From contig JAUZOO010000005.1 of the NCBI GenBank assembly GCA_030706405.1, positions 124,001-188,000 on the forward strand: a stretch of DNA of 64,000 nucleotides, written 5' to 3'. The notes under the pieces were generated by a model that was given only the letters and a program-made list of their open reading frames with translations, ran no database searches and was not told where the DNA came from. Shown piece by piece: positions 18,272 through 27,839 of the stretch (positions within the stretch are counted from its first letter, which is position 1; each line of letters starts with the position of its first letter). The translations under genes and the position numbers were made by a program. Source of the stretch: Bacteroidota bacterium. GTDB taxonomy: Bacteria > Bacteroidota > Bacteroidia > Bacteroidales > JAAUTT01.

Positions 18272-20650
18272 TTAAAACCGGATTGTTAAGCGTTCCTCAG
18301 CCTGATTCCGGAAGATGACGACCGACAGTTCGCCGGTCGTTTTTTTCTGCTGATATAATTTCATCAAATCCTGGATTTTATTGACGGGTTGCCCTGCAGC
18401 ACTGATAATGACATCGCCTTTGCGCACCCCGGTCTTAAAAGCCTGCGACGTTTCATTGGCTTCGAGAATGATAACGCCGGCAGTCTCGCTCAGTCCTGCC
18501 GCCGAACGTTCAGCCATCGATTCTACATTTTTGATACGCGCTCCCAGCCAGTCGGCCACCGGACTACGAAACTGCAAATCGTCGGAGATGGTCATTAGCA
18601 CAGGGATATCGGCCTTTTCGGCAATCTTCTGCAAAGCAGAGTCTTTCACCCCAAAACGGTCCATCCTGAAATTTTCAAAACCGATATTTAACGCTGGTGA
18701 GCCTTCGCGAACCGAGAATTCGCCGGTTTCGGGATTCAAAAACCGCGGGTCGCCAAACAGACTGTGACGGTCTACACCGTTTGCCCTTGCCTTTGTAAGT
18801 GCAGCCTGAGAAGGGAAGAGATTATAATCCACCTCATCGCCCCAGCTTTTTAAACGAATATCTTTATGTGCTGTAGATACAATGTTTCGGCAGAAAACAT
18901 CGTGACTGTTTGCAAACCACAAGTGCGGATGAAACCCGTTATTAATCATAATGTTATTCTCGACCTTGCGGTAAAAGCCTTCGCGCAGTTTAATGCCGCC
19001 ATTTAAGCACAGGTTATTGTAAATATGATAGTTGGAAGAGCCATCGTCGAGATCGATATCCCAGCCATGATCGCAGCGAAAACGGTTATTCCGGATAATG
19101 GTTGTGCTGACAGCATCCCATTTTACAATTCCCGGATGAAGCGCATTGAGGCTATCCATGGATTGACGGTTCGGATGCCAGAAACGATCCCTTCCCCACG
19201 AGTTAAAAGCCCCATGGTCACTCGTTTCCTGTACTGTTTTAAAGATATCGTTATATTCAATGATATGCCCGCCCCAGGTACCATCGCCAATGTTTATCCC
19301 TGCCCGCGGTACGTCGTAAATGCTGTTGTTGCTCACCCGGATGCCCTTAGCCATCGAAATTTCAACACCCGCCGATTGCTTTTCAATTCTTCCTATCCGG
19401 AAAATAAGGTTGTTATCGGCTTCGCATTCCGAAGGATATAGATTATTGGCAGGACCACGCACTGTATCCATTTGAGCAAAAGGCATCGACTGATGATATT
19501 CGAACAAAGGCGAACGAACAGCACTGGCATCGCCCACAAAACAGATGGCACTGGCCCCGCAATCGTGAATAAGGTTTGCTACGATGTAAACATCGCGGTT
19601 ATAACGACTTATGAAAACAGCATTACCGCCCAAAGCAGTAAACTGACAATGCCGGATGGTGCAATCTTCAGCCCCCTCAATATACACGGCCCCTCCACGA
19701 TAAATGCACCAATCGCTCCGAAGCAGCGGTTCGTATGTTTCCATAAACGTCCGCCGCGACTGTTCAATAGTCATTCCGGTAATCGAAACATTATGTACAG
19801 GCTGGTTTTCAGACCCTTTAATGGTGATTAAATTATTCAGGACAGCGCCTTCAAAACGGGCAGTATGCACATCAATACCGGGAGTTGGCCAATAGTAAAG
19901 AAGCTGTTTTTCTTTATCGAAAAACCATTCGCCCGGGCTATCTAGTTCTTCCATAACATTTTCGACCATCCGGTATGTTTTATGAAGTTCCGAAACCCGG
20001 TTATTCTGAAACCCACCTTTTAAGACAGGTTCGCCATCGTTCCCAATTCCGGTAATTACGTAATGAAAATCGCCCCATTCGCTCTTGTGCATAGCATGCA
20101 ATATGGCGCCTTCCGGATGTTTCCATGTTTTAATGCGTTCTTTGGAAACTGCATCGGCAGCATATCCCTGCCAATAGTGCGTCGTTTCGTTATAATTAGG
20201 GTAACGGGCTAAAACCTGCGTTTTACCGTTAACCACAAGCTGGTCAAATTCCGGAACGCCACTAACCGATGCTACATAGACATTGGCATTATACTTTTCC
20301 CATGCAGATTTTAAGAGCACCGAACCTTTCAGCCTGACCTCAGCCGTACCGGCGCCTTTCAGGTGCACGTTGCTTAATGCCGGAGAGATAACAATAGGCG
20401 ACGTTAAATGATATTCGCCGGGCTGAATGTTAATCGTAACAAAAGGTTCAGACTTTCCTTCCCGAATTTTTAACACATGTTTCAGCGCCGAATGAATATC
20501 TGCAAAAGGATATTTTACGGAACCATCCTGCCGGGGACTTTCATTATGTCCCACGTACAGTTCAATAGTTTCACCGTAAACACCTGGAATAAAAAACCAG
20601 CTGCTTAACAGAATAACCCACAGCCTTCGCAAACATCCTTTTGGAAACAT
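18272..20650 (-). CDS. Right-handed beta-helix protein with C-terminal PDZ domain (GH141-like?)
   Basis: Exported 792-residue protein, probably a glycan-cleaving beta-helix enzyme with an added binding module. A signal peptide (about 1-26) is followed by the YPFADIHSALKHV opening, a beta-sandwich insert typical of larger helix enzymes (VLARYPNYNE, WFFDKEKQLLYYWP), and parallel-helix repeats to about residue 690 (EGAEDCTIRHCQF, NNRFRCDHGWDIDLDDGS). The end (about 705-792) is a PDZ domain: GVIILEANETSQAFKTGV, RKGDVIISAAGQPV. The overall plan resembles GH141 and related uncharacterised proteins, but I cannot confirm the family. Beta-helix plus PDZ is unusual for a carbohydrate enzyme and suggests docking to a partner or regulated assembly. 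Confidence 0.75.
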   Translation of the reverse strand: MFPKGCLRRLWVILLSSWFFIPGVYGETIELYVGHNESPRQDGSVKYPFADIHSALKHVLKIREGKSEPFVTINIQPGEYHLTSPIVISPALSNVHLKGAGTAEVRLKGSVLLKSAWEKYNANVYVASVSGVPEFDQLVVNGKTQVLARYPNYNETTHYWQGYAADAVSKERIKTWKHPEGAILHAMHKSEWGDFHYVITGIGNDGEPVLKGGFQNNRVSELHKTYRMVENVMEELDSPGEWFFDKEKQLLYYWPTPGIDVHTARFEGAVLNNLITIKGSENQPVHNVSITGMTIEQSRRTFMETYEPLLRSDWCIYRGGAVYIEGAEDCTIRHCQFTALGGNAVFISRYNRDVYIVANLIHDCGASAICFVGDASAVRSPLFEYHQSMPFAQMDTVRGPANNLYPSECEADNNLIFRIGRIEKQSAGVEISMAKGIRVSNNSIYDVPRAGINIGDGTWGGHIIEYNDIFKTVQETSDHGAFNSWGRDRFWHPNRQSMDSLNALHPGIVKWDAVSTTIIRNNRFRCDHGWDIDLDDGSSNYHIYNNLCLNGGIKLREGFYRKVENNIMINNGFHPHLWFANSHDVFCRNIVSTAHKDIRLKSWGDEVDYNLFPSQAALTKARANGVDRHSLFGDPRFLNPETGEFSVREGSPALNIGFENFRMDRFGVKDSALQKIAEKADIPVLMTISDDLQFRSPVADWLGARIKNVESMAERSAAGLSETAGVIILEANETSQAFKTGVRKGDVIISAAGQPVNKIQDLMKLYQQKKTTGELSVVIFRNQAEERLTIRF

Positions 20651-20693
20651 CAGTTTATTGTTACAGAATTAATAAGAAGCAATTTAAACAGCT

Positions 20694-22208
20694 TTACTTG
20701 CGAGCCTTCAATTGTGCCACATATAATGATGCCGGCTGAAGTCCTGATTTATTGAGACCTTCCCACTCACCTTCGGGACGATCGGTAAAATGTCCGGCAT
20801 ATCTCCGGCCATGTAGCCCGATGCTATAATTTTTGGCAGAAACCCAGGGATTTTGAACGGCAGCATCTTTCACACTGCAATTCCATAACACCTGGTTAGC
20901 TCCGGCCCAGCCATGACCCGACCCCATGTTACCCCGATCCTGAATATTAATCTGACCGTCGGTTACAACATTATCATAAAGCGTGCCGGTAGCCCAGCGA
21001 TGGTGCGGTCCAATGTCGGCATGGGTGTTGCGCGATTTGCAGTTGTAAAAAACATTTGGGCCACAAACCCGTGCCCCGGTAACAAAATCGTGGCGACCTT
21101 CGGTGGTTTCGCAGTTCATCACCAGGTTTAACTGTCCGTTAACGCAAAACGAATAACGCCGGCCTCCGGTAATTATCGACTTGGCATCCAGACATTTTGA
21201 ATCGGTTACCGTAATACATTTTGCAGAAGGTTCGATTGTGACACAACTATATCCAAAATATTTCGAGGTAATGTTCCGTGCCCAGCCGTTTTCAACACCA
21301 CGAAATTCCACAGCTGTCCACCCGTGGTCTTCATCGGTATCCGAAGCGTAATCGGATTTAAACAGGATATGTTCAACTCCGTTTTCCGATATTCGTCCAT
21401 CAAAAGAATATTTAAAAACGAAACCTCCGCCATATTTCGCATCCATAGCCATAACTACAGGATTATCAATAAAGATACGATTACCATCGATACGCGTAAC
21501 GACTCGTTCGAATTGTAAGTCATATTCTTTGGCCTTCCATTGATTGGTTCCCTGGCGCGGAGTAATCTGATCCATCTTCAAATCCTTAATCCAAGCCTCG
21601 GTGCCGGGCCGAAACACGACAATTTTATCGCCAACCTTATAATTTGAAGCATTTTCTACCGAAAAAGAAACGGCTCCCACCGGAACATAGACATCGCTAA
21701 TGCGCACGCGGGTTGCCGGAGTTTCCTTGCGATTGCCCGAACCGATAAATGTCAGCAAACTTCGTTGACCTTTTCCGGCAGCAACAAGCACTGTCCCGTT
21801 TTCGGAATCGCCTTCGCCGCGGATAATGATGCCGCTTTTCGAGATCTCTAACGAACCCGGAATTTTGTAAACGCCTCTTTTAATGAGGATAGTCCCCCTA
21901 AATCCCTCTGCATTGACGGGCATAGCCGCAACTTCGTCGATGGCTTTCTGGATAAGTTCCTGACTATCGCCGGCATCGGGAGCCAAAATAGTCTTAACAA
22001 CAGGCACATCGGAAATATCCTTATCGCCCTGATGGTAACCAACCCGGCTAAAATCGGGGATTGTATTTCCCTTATCGTCTGCAACATAAGTAAGTTTACC
22101 GTTCGTTTCGTGTACGAATTTCGATTGCCAGGCCGGAGCCATAAAACCAGCAGCCCCGACCATAAAAAACAACACAATCGAACTAATTGTCAGAGATTTA
22201 TATTTCAT
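20694..22208 (-). CDS. Beta-helix protein of unassigned family (twin 1, no sorting domain)
   Basis: Exported protein of about 504 residues with a pectate lyase-like entry: IPDFSRVGYHQG, then ELIQKAIDEVAAMP and GTILIKRGVYKIP. The middle and end hold a distinctive conserved block, RHDFVTGARVCGPNVFYNC followed by THADIGPHHRWATGTLYDN and NMGSGHGWAGA, rich in His, Asp and Arg and almost identical in the other twin at 24768. That block is the best guess for an active site. The ATG at 22208 (MKYKSLT) gives a signal peptide or anchor and is preferred over 22235. I do not recognise a named CAZy family. A polysaccharide lyase or hydrolase role is inferred from fold and neighbours only. Confidence 0.72.
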   Translation of the reverse strand: MKYKSLTISSIVLFFMVGAAGFMAPAWQSKFVHETNGKLTYVADDKGNTIPDFSRVGYHQGDKDISDVPVVKTILAPDAGDSQELIQKAIDEVAAMPVNAEGFRGTILIKRGVYKIPGSLEISKSGIIIRGEGDSENGTVLVAAGKGQRSLLTFIGSGNRKETPATRVRISDVYVPVGAVSFSVENASNYKVGDKIVVFRPGTEAWIKDLKMDQITPRQGTNQWKAKEYDLQFERVVTRIDGNRIFIDNPVVMAMDAKYGGGFVFKYSFDGRISENGVEHILFKSDYASDTDEDHGWTAVEFRGVENGWARNITSKYFGYSCVTIEPSAKCITVTDSKCLDAKSIITGGRRYSFCVNGQLNLVMNCETTEGRHDFVTGARVCGPNVFYNCKSRNTHADIGPHHRWATGTLYDNVVTDGQINIQDRGNMGSGHGWAGANQVLWNCSVKDAAVQNPWVSAKNYSIGLHGRRYAGHFTDRPEGEWEGLNKSGLQPASLYVAQLKARK

Positions 22209-22243
22209 TATACTTTGTATTTTAATAAGAGTCAATATTCAAA

Positions 22244-24700
22244 TTACAATTCTAGAAACACCGTTTTCATTCCCTGAGACTTAATCCCCGCAATGTTCCT
22301 GCCATTATTGGTTTTTACCCGGATAATTGCCCTGCCATTATAAACCTGAACTTTCCGGGAACCGGTAGAAGTTCCTAAATTGTCCAACAAACGACCATCG
22401 CCGTTGAGTGAAAACTCTACCATATTGGTAGCGTCGAGGCACATTACGCCTTTTTCATCGAGCAAGCGCACCTGAATGGTAGCCGTATCGCCCGTCTGAC
22501 CAATCTTTTCGAATACCATTTTTGCAGGAGCGCCCCAAGTAGCGGTTTGGTATTGAAATTTAATTTCATCTTCAACAACCTGTTTGCCTTTATGAGCTAC
22601 AACCTTAACATTGTTATCGCCTTCGTTGAACTTCACTGTCCAGCGCAAACCCGCAGCCGGAAAATCCTGACTGTTACGCTTTTTAACACCATAACTTTTG
22701 CCGTTGAGAAATAGTTCAGCTTCGGGACAATTCGAATATACCTTAAGCATCTTCGACTCCCCAGCTGCTCCCCAGCGAATTGGCCAGGAATGTCCGTAGA
22801 TATGAATCATCGGCTTTTCGGTCCAGTACGATTGAAAAACATAGTAAGATTCTTTCTTTGTAAAGTCGCGTTCTACCACGCCTTTTTGATTCACATACGG
22901 CACCGGGTTTTCGGGACGTATCGGTGTCGAAAAATCTTTAAACGGCCAGTAAGCAGCCCCCGAAAGCCAGGGCATTGTTTCCTGCTCTTTCAGGTGCCAG
23001 TCGATAAGGTTGCAGATATAAGTTTCGCTCCAATCGCCATCTTTCGAAACCCGCGAACCTCCACCATACAGCGAAGCATCTCCGGCGCGCTCATCGACAC
23101 CTTTTCCGGTAGGGATATTATCAATGATGCGATCCGGGTTTTCGGAATGACGACGAGCATGACTGTCTCCGCCCCATTCCACATGCAGAAAATAATCCAC
23201 CGATTTCATCTCCTTTTCGGAGACATCCTTATATTCGACATATTGACCCCGGTACCAACCTGCCCAGATGGATGGAGAATATACATCGACAATATCCTTA
23301 CAGAAGGCGCAACGACGGATGGCCGTTTTACGAGTAGCATCGAGCTTATGAGCGAGGTCGTTCTGTTCTTTCATAAAAGCACGGATCTTTTCCTGGCTGA
23401 ATTCGGGGAAATCGCCCGGCCAGTCGTTTTCGTTACCCAATCCCCAAATGATAATGGCCGGGTGGTTACGGTGCTGTTCAATCATGTTGGTTAACATACG
23501 GCGAGCCTGTTCCTTATAAACATCGCCGCCTAAACCACCACGGCACCAGGGGATCTCTTCCCAAACCATGATTCCCAAGCTGTCGCACAGGTTAAGCACG
23601 ATGCGCGATTGCTGGTAATGCCCGAGACGGATAAAGTTAACGCCCATATCCTTCATCATCTTCATTTCGGTACGAATCATATCTTCGGTCATGGCTTGCC
23701 CTACGCCCGCATGGTCCTCATGACGGTGTGTTCCGCGGAGTAACAAACGCTCGCCGTTAAGCTTGAACGGTCCATGTTTTATAAATTCAAACGAACGAAA
23801 CCCAAATTTCTCGCTAACGGATTGTTCTCCGCTTGAAGACTTTAAAGTTACCTGGCATGCGTATAAAACCGGTTGTGATGGCGACCATAATTGAGGTTTC
23901 TTTATAGCAATATCCCAAATGTTCTGCACGGAACCATCGGGAGTAATTTCTTTCGACGTACTGGTTACCAGCTTACCTTGTGGATCGAAAATCTTAATAT
24001 CGAGCATTCCGCTTTTAAGCTCAGATTTGTTATTGAACTTCGCCGAAACCGAAAGTTTGGCTTCTTTTCCGGCAGCATCAATCGTTGCATTGGTAAACAC
24101 CCGTTGGATAGAAAATGCCGGAACATACTCAAGGTTAAGGTACCGGTAGATACCTCCGTAAACGTTAAAATCGGACATGCTGGAAGGAATCATCTCCAAA
24201 TCGCGCGAATTATCGCAACGGATAGAAATCGGAATCTTGCCTTTAAACTGAGTTTTGCAAACATCGGTGTTTTCAAAAGCTTTAACGGCATCGGTAATAT
24301 CGACGGTAAATTCGTCGTAACCACCAACGTGGCTACCTACCAAAGTTGTATAAACATAAACCTGGGTTTTCTGACCGGCGCCTTCAAAATGAAGCAGCGT
24401 TCTCCCGCCCGGATAAGGATTACTTATTGTAAGATAGTTACGATACCAGCCCGGTCCCTGGTAATAATTTACATCCGGATCGACGGCATCGGTAGCATTA
24501 AAACAATGCGGAAGGTTTACCTTTTCCCAAAAAGGAAGACTCTCCGGATCGCCTGTCTTAACAGGTCGTACGGCTTCCCATACGCCGCCCAAATCCTGTT
24601 TTAAAAACTCCCAACCCTCAATTAACCTGGCACTCTGTTGCGCAAACATCGAAGAACAACTCAACAGAATACATAAAAGACTTAGATTAAATTTCTTCAC
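22244..24700 (-). CDS. Glycoside hydrolase family 2 (beta-galactosidase/beta-glucuronidase type)
   Basis: Retaining exo-hydrolase of 818 residues built as sugar-binding, immunoglobulin-like, TIM-barrel and C-terminal beta domains. The acid/base Glu is in IIWGLGNEND (about 421) and the nucleophile Glu in FLHVEWGGD (about 507); GHYQQSRIVLNLCDSLG and MVWEEIPW are further GH2 marks. The start codon is GTG at 24700. The export signal MKKFNLSLLCILLSCSS could be either a lipoprotein signal (LLSC) or an ordinary one. It lies between the two beta-helix twins, which suggests the three are used on the same structure. The sugar removed (Gal, GlcA or other) cannot be decided. Confidence 0.92.
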   Translation of the reverse strand: MKKFNLSLLCILLSCSSMFAQQSARLIEGWEFLKQDLGGVWEAVRPVKTGDPESLPFWEKVNLPHCFNATDAVDPDVNYYQGPGWYRNYLTISNPYPGGRTLLHFEGAGQKTQVYVYTTLVGSHVGGYDEFTVDITDAVKAFENTDVCKTQFKGKIPISIRCDNSRDLEMIPSSMSDFNVYGGIYRYLNLEYVPAFSIQRVFTNATIDAAGKEAKLSVSAKFNNKSELKSGMLDIKIFDPQGKLVTSTSKEITPDGSVQNIWDIAIKKPQLWSPSQPVLYACQVTLKSSSGEQSVSEKFGFRSFEFIKHGPFKLNGERLLLRGTHRHEDHAGVGQAMTEDMIRTEMKMMKDMGVNFIRLGHYQQSRIVLNLCDSLGIMVWEEIPWCRGGLGGDVYKEQARRMLTNMIEQHRNHPAIIIWGLGNENDWPGDFPEFSQEKIRAFMKEQNDLAHKLDATRKTAIRRCAFCKDIVDVYSPSIWAGWYRGQYVEYKDVSEKEMKSVDYFLHVEWGGDSHARRHSENPDRIIDNIPTGKGVDERAGDASLYGGGSRVSKDGDWSETYICNLIDWHLKEQETMPWLSGAAYWPFKDFSTPIRPENPVPYVNQKGVVERDFTKKESYYVFQSYWTEKPMIHIYGHSWPIRWGAAGESKMLKVYSNCPEAELFLNGKSYGVKKRNSQDFPAAGLRWTVKFNEGDNNVKVVAHKGKQVVEDEIKFQYQTATWGAPAKMVFEKIGQTGDTATIQVRLLDEKGVMCLDATNMVEFSLNGDGRLLDNLGTSTGSRKVQVYNGRAIIRVKTNNGRNIAGIKSQGMKTVFLEL

Positions 24701-24767
24701 GACCCTAATTTGTTAACAGTAAAACTTATCTATAATAATCTCATTTTAAACCACATTTCAATTGTTA

Positions 24768-26630
24768 TCAGTTTACCATAAATTTTGACTTATACCCCTG
24801 TTCCCCAGAGGTAATTATCAGAAAATACAGGCCTTTAGACAAGTTCCCAACTTGTAACTGTCCCGATACTTTGGGCTGGTTGGTCCGAAAAAGAACTCGT
24901 CCACGAACATCAAATACCGTTATATCTTTTGCATTTACAATTACTTGTTCGTTTATAGAGAACCTGATGGTTCCGGAATTATAGGAAACAGACATCGTCT
25001 CTTCCTTTTTTTGAACATCGATAACCGATGTTGGAATGTCGACTTTAGATTGAGCTACGATTTCGTTAGCAGAAATTTTCAGGGAAGTCCAAATATTCCC
25101 GACGCGTTGGGCTTCGGTTGTTATGTTATTTACAGCCTGAGTACCAAGCCGTTCTTCGAGCTGTTTTAGATAAAGGCTTCGTGGAGAGACACTGGTGCCC
25201 CAACTTTCCCAATAGCCGGCTCCATTTTTAGTAAGCCCTATGCAGCCTATGCCGAAGTTACGTGCTGAGGGAGGGCTTTCTACTTTAATATCGTCCTTAT
25301 AAGAATTACAATTCCAGAAAAGAGTTTGAGCGCCTGCCCAACCATGACCGCTACCCATATCCTTACGGTTTTGGACATGAATTTGTCCGCCCCGGATATT
25401 ATCGAATAACAGTCCGGTAGCCCAACGGTGATGAGGGCCAATATCGGCAAAGGTATTTTCAGCATCGCAATCGAGAAAAACATTGGGCCCCGGCACACGC
25501 GATCCGGTCACGTAATCGTGTCGTCCGCCCCAGGTTACACAACGGTTAAAAAGATTACAACTGCTGTTATATTCCAGGTTAAATGAATATTTTCGTCCAC
25601 CTGTAGTAATTGCTTTAGGATCAATCATTGCACAATCTTCCACGGTGTTGAAAACCGACTGGTCGGAAACATTTACACAGGTATAGGCGAAAAATTTGGC
25701 AACCACACCCTTCACCCAACAGTTTTCAGCCCGTTCGAGCATGATGGCGTTCCAACCGTGATTTTCGTCTTCTTCGCCGGCATAATACGATTCGACACGC
25801 AAATTCTCGATGCCACAATTGCTTACCCTGCCGGTAATGTTACTTTTAAAGATTTCAGCCCCACCATACGCATCCTGAAAAGGATCGACAACGGGAATAT
25901 TAATGGTTAGTGTATTGCCTTCAACTTTTATAATTTTTCGCTCAAAGGTTACTTTATAATCCTTTGCCAGCCAACCATATTGAGCCATATCAAGCAAGGT
26001 AATCCAAGCATCGTTCGGAATCTTTTGAATTACCACGTTATCCCCGGCAACGAAGCTGTGACCGGCAGCCACATCAAACGAAAGAGTTCCGGTTCCAACA
26101 TAGGCAGAAGTTATTTTTACGCGGCTCCCGGCTACTTCGCCATAACCACTTCCCGTGCCCGAAATATGAACTGGCGTGCATTGTTTTTTGGCAGTGGCTA
26201 TAATTACAGTACCGTCGGTGCCTGAGCCTTCGCCCCGAAGCACTACCCCGGAAGTACGGATAACTGCGGAATCCGAAAGTACATAAACTCCTTTTTTAAG
26301 AAGTACAGCCCCACGCATACCGTTTGCATCGGCAGGTAACGCCGAAACTTCGTCAATAGCATCCTGAATGACCTTATGACTTTCGCCCGAAACCGGATTT
26401 ACCGTTTTTACCACCTGAACAACAGGCAATGAAATGCCTCCGCCCCTATATCCGGCATTGGAAAAATCAGGAATCCGATTGACTGTATTAGTTTCACCCT
26501 GATTAGCATAAGGCGTATATTTTAAAACTCCACACTCCAAATAAACAAGAGGAGTTTGCGCATACGAGGATAACCATCCCAATACTAATCCGACAGATAA
26601 TATTAAATATTCCTTGTAAAAAGCCTTCAT
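24768..26630 (-). CDS. Beta-helix protein with type IX secretion sorting domain (twin 2)
   Basis: Paralogue of the protein at 20694, sharing IPDFSNAGYRGG, VIQDAIDEVSALPAD, GAVLLKKGVY and the conserved block RHDYVTGSRVPGPNVFLDC / FADIGPHHRWATGLLFDN / KDMGSGHGWAGA. It is longer because of a linker (about 480-545) and a C-terminal sorting domain of type A (ITVFDVRGRVLF ... LSKGLYFLII ... KSKFMVN), which sends proteins across the outer membrane through the type IX system. Start taken at ATG 26630 (MKAFYKEYLIL) rather than 26648. It is therefore probably the surface or released member of the pair, making the first cuts or binding the polymer, with twin 1 kept inside. Catalytic role is inferred. 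Confidence 0.78.
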   Translation of the reverse strand: MKAFYKEYLILSVGLVLGWLSSYAQTPLVYLECGVLKYTPYANQGETNTVNRIPDFSNAGYRGGGISLPVVQVVKTVNPVSGESHKVIQDAIDEVSALPADANGMRGAVLLKKGVYVLSDSAVIRTSGVVLRGEGSGTDGTVIIATAKKQCTPVHISGTGSGYGEVAGSRVKITSAYVGTGTLSFDVAAGHSFVAGDNVVIQKIPNDAWITLLDMAQYGWLAKDYKVTFERKIIKVEGNTLTINIPVVDPFQDAYGGAEIFKSNITGRVSNCGIENLRVESYYAGEEDENHGWNAIMLERAENCWVKGVVAKFFAYTCVNVSDQSVFNTVEDCAMIDPKAITTGGRKYSFNLEYNSSCNLFNRCVTWGGRHDYVTGSRVPGPNVFLDCDAENTFADIGPHHRWATGLLFDNIRGGQIHVQNRKDMGSGHGWAGAQTLFWNCNSYKDDIKVESPPSARNFGIGCIGLTKNGAGYWESWGTSVSPRSLYLKQLEERLGTQAVNNITTEAQRVGNIWTSLKISANEIVAQSKVDIPTSVIDVQKKEETMSVSYNSGTIRFSINEQVIVNAKDITVFDVRGRVLFRTNQPKVSGQLQVGNLSKGLYFLIITSGEQGYKSKFMVN

Positions 26631-26728
26631 AACCTTTCCTGAATACATAATCCCCTCAATAAAAAACCGTAGAAAGGGTTTAATTTAAACCCGGGAGTTA
26701 AGCCCGGTGCCGATCTCTTTTAAAGAAG

Positions 26729-26759
26729 CCCTGCCATACGTAAAACTAGTATGACAGGG
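26729..26759 (-). terminator. Hairpin after the fasciclin-like lipoprotein gene
   Basis: On the minus strand CCCTGTCATAC and GTATGGCAGGG pair over 11 bases (one G-U) with a 9-base loop, followed by CTTCTTTAAAAG. The downstream tract is only weakly T-rich, so it may be a partial terminator or an mRNA-end stabiliser. It separates susC/susD/lipoprotein from the enzyme genes. Confidence 0.5.
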
Positions 26760-26798
26760 TTGCAGCTTATAACCAACTAAACCGCAATATTTTTAAAC

Positions 26799-27803
26799 TT
26801 AGAAAGGTATGTTTGTAGGCAGGAACCTGTCTATTACGTGAACCGTAACACTGTTGTTAACCAAGCTGCCGGCCCCGCCATTATCATAGCCATGGGCAAA
26901 AAGGTCGCTGGTTACAACATTCAGGTAATCGTTAAGTTGAACAGGATAATCGCTGGTATTACTTGGCGAACTGTTAAGTATCTGAATCTTTATTGTTCCG
27001 TTATTACTACCGGCAATCGGAGTTGCACCAGTACCTGCATCGATAAAAGCGGGTACAGTACCGCTGGCTACGGAACCTGTAGGTGTTCCTCCCGGCTGGG
27101 TAATCCCTGTGGGCAAATGGTAGAAATACGTAGCAAGGCTTTCCTTGGCGAGCTGGGTAGAAACCGTAGAATCGATAAACGATGGAATGGTATAATGATT
27201 ATGTTGCCCAATAAGGATCAGGTACTTAAAATAATTCTTCACAAAATCCTTATTGTTATAATCAGTCCACTTGGTAGCCACCTTGTTACTTACCAAAACC
27301 GCTCCAAAAAAGCAGTCGGCATAAGGTTTGCCGCTTGATATTCTTTGAATAGCCTCATTCTTTAATAAAACAAGCGTACGGTCGGAAGTGCGGTACAAGT
27401 TGGTATCAATACCACTATACCTTATACCTTTGAGCATCAATGTAAAAGTAGTATCCACTTTTAAAACCTTGCCAAACTTAACAGTTGCACCTATAGGAAA
27501 TACAGGTTTTGCTGAAGTAAGACTCAGTGCTACAGTTTTATAATTGGCAGCCAGTATAGCCACATCATTAATTTTTACTGTATCAACAAGTTTGGTGGTC
27601 CCATTTATAATAGTATCGGTAACTGTTATATAATTACGCGATTTCATATAATCCCATGCCGTTTCGTTTAAATTCGGACTCAACGTATGGGTGGGATGGT
27701 TGTAATCCTCCTGCATATCCAGACCGAACAAGGTACACCCGCTCACCAAGGAGGCAAGACACAGTGAATAGAATATCATTTTTATCTTATTCATAATTTT
27801 CAT
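26799..27803 (-). CDS. Surface lipoprotein, fasciclin-like (SusE/F position)
   Basis: A 334-residue lipoprotein with a clear lipobox (LVSGC, Cys at about 23). It starts with MKIMNKIKM; an ATG at 27794 is an alternative. After the lipid anchor, LSPNLNETAWDYMKSR resembles the first helix of fasciclin-type domains common in Bacteroidota PULs, and VHVIDRFLPTNIPF at the end fits the closing strand of such domains. It follows susD by 36 bases, the place where glycan-binding lipoproteins usually sit. A role in binding the polysaccharide at the cell surface is inferred from position. Domain call is moderate since much of the middle is not recognisable. Confidence 0.65.
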   Translation of the reverse strand: MKIMNKIKMIFYSLCLASLVSGCTLFGLDMQEDYNHPTHTLSPNLNETAWDYMKSRNYITVTDTIINGTTKLVDTVKINDVAILAANYKTVALSLTSAKPVFPIGATVKFGKVLKVDTTFTLMLKGIRYSGIDTNLYRTSDRTLVLLKNEAIQRISSGKPYADCFFGAVLVSNKVATKWTDYNNKDFVKNYFKYLILIGQHNHYTIPSFIDSTVSTQLAKESLATYFYHLPTGITQPGGTPTGSVASGTVPAFIDAGTGATPIAGSNNGTIKIQILNSSPSNTSDYPVQLNDYLNVVTSDLFAHGYDNGGAGSLVNNSVTVHVIDRFLPTNIPF

Positions 27804-27839
27804 TTTTAATAAATTAAAATGTCGAAGCTACCATCCCCC

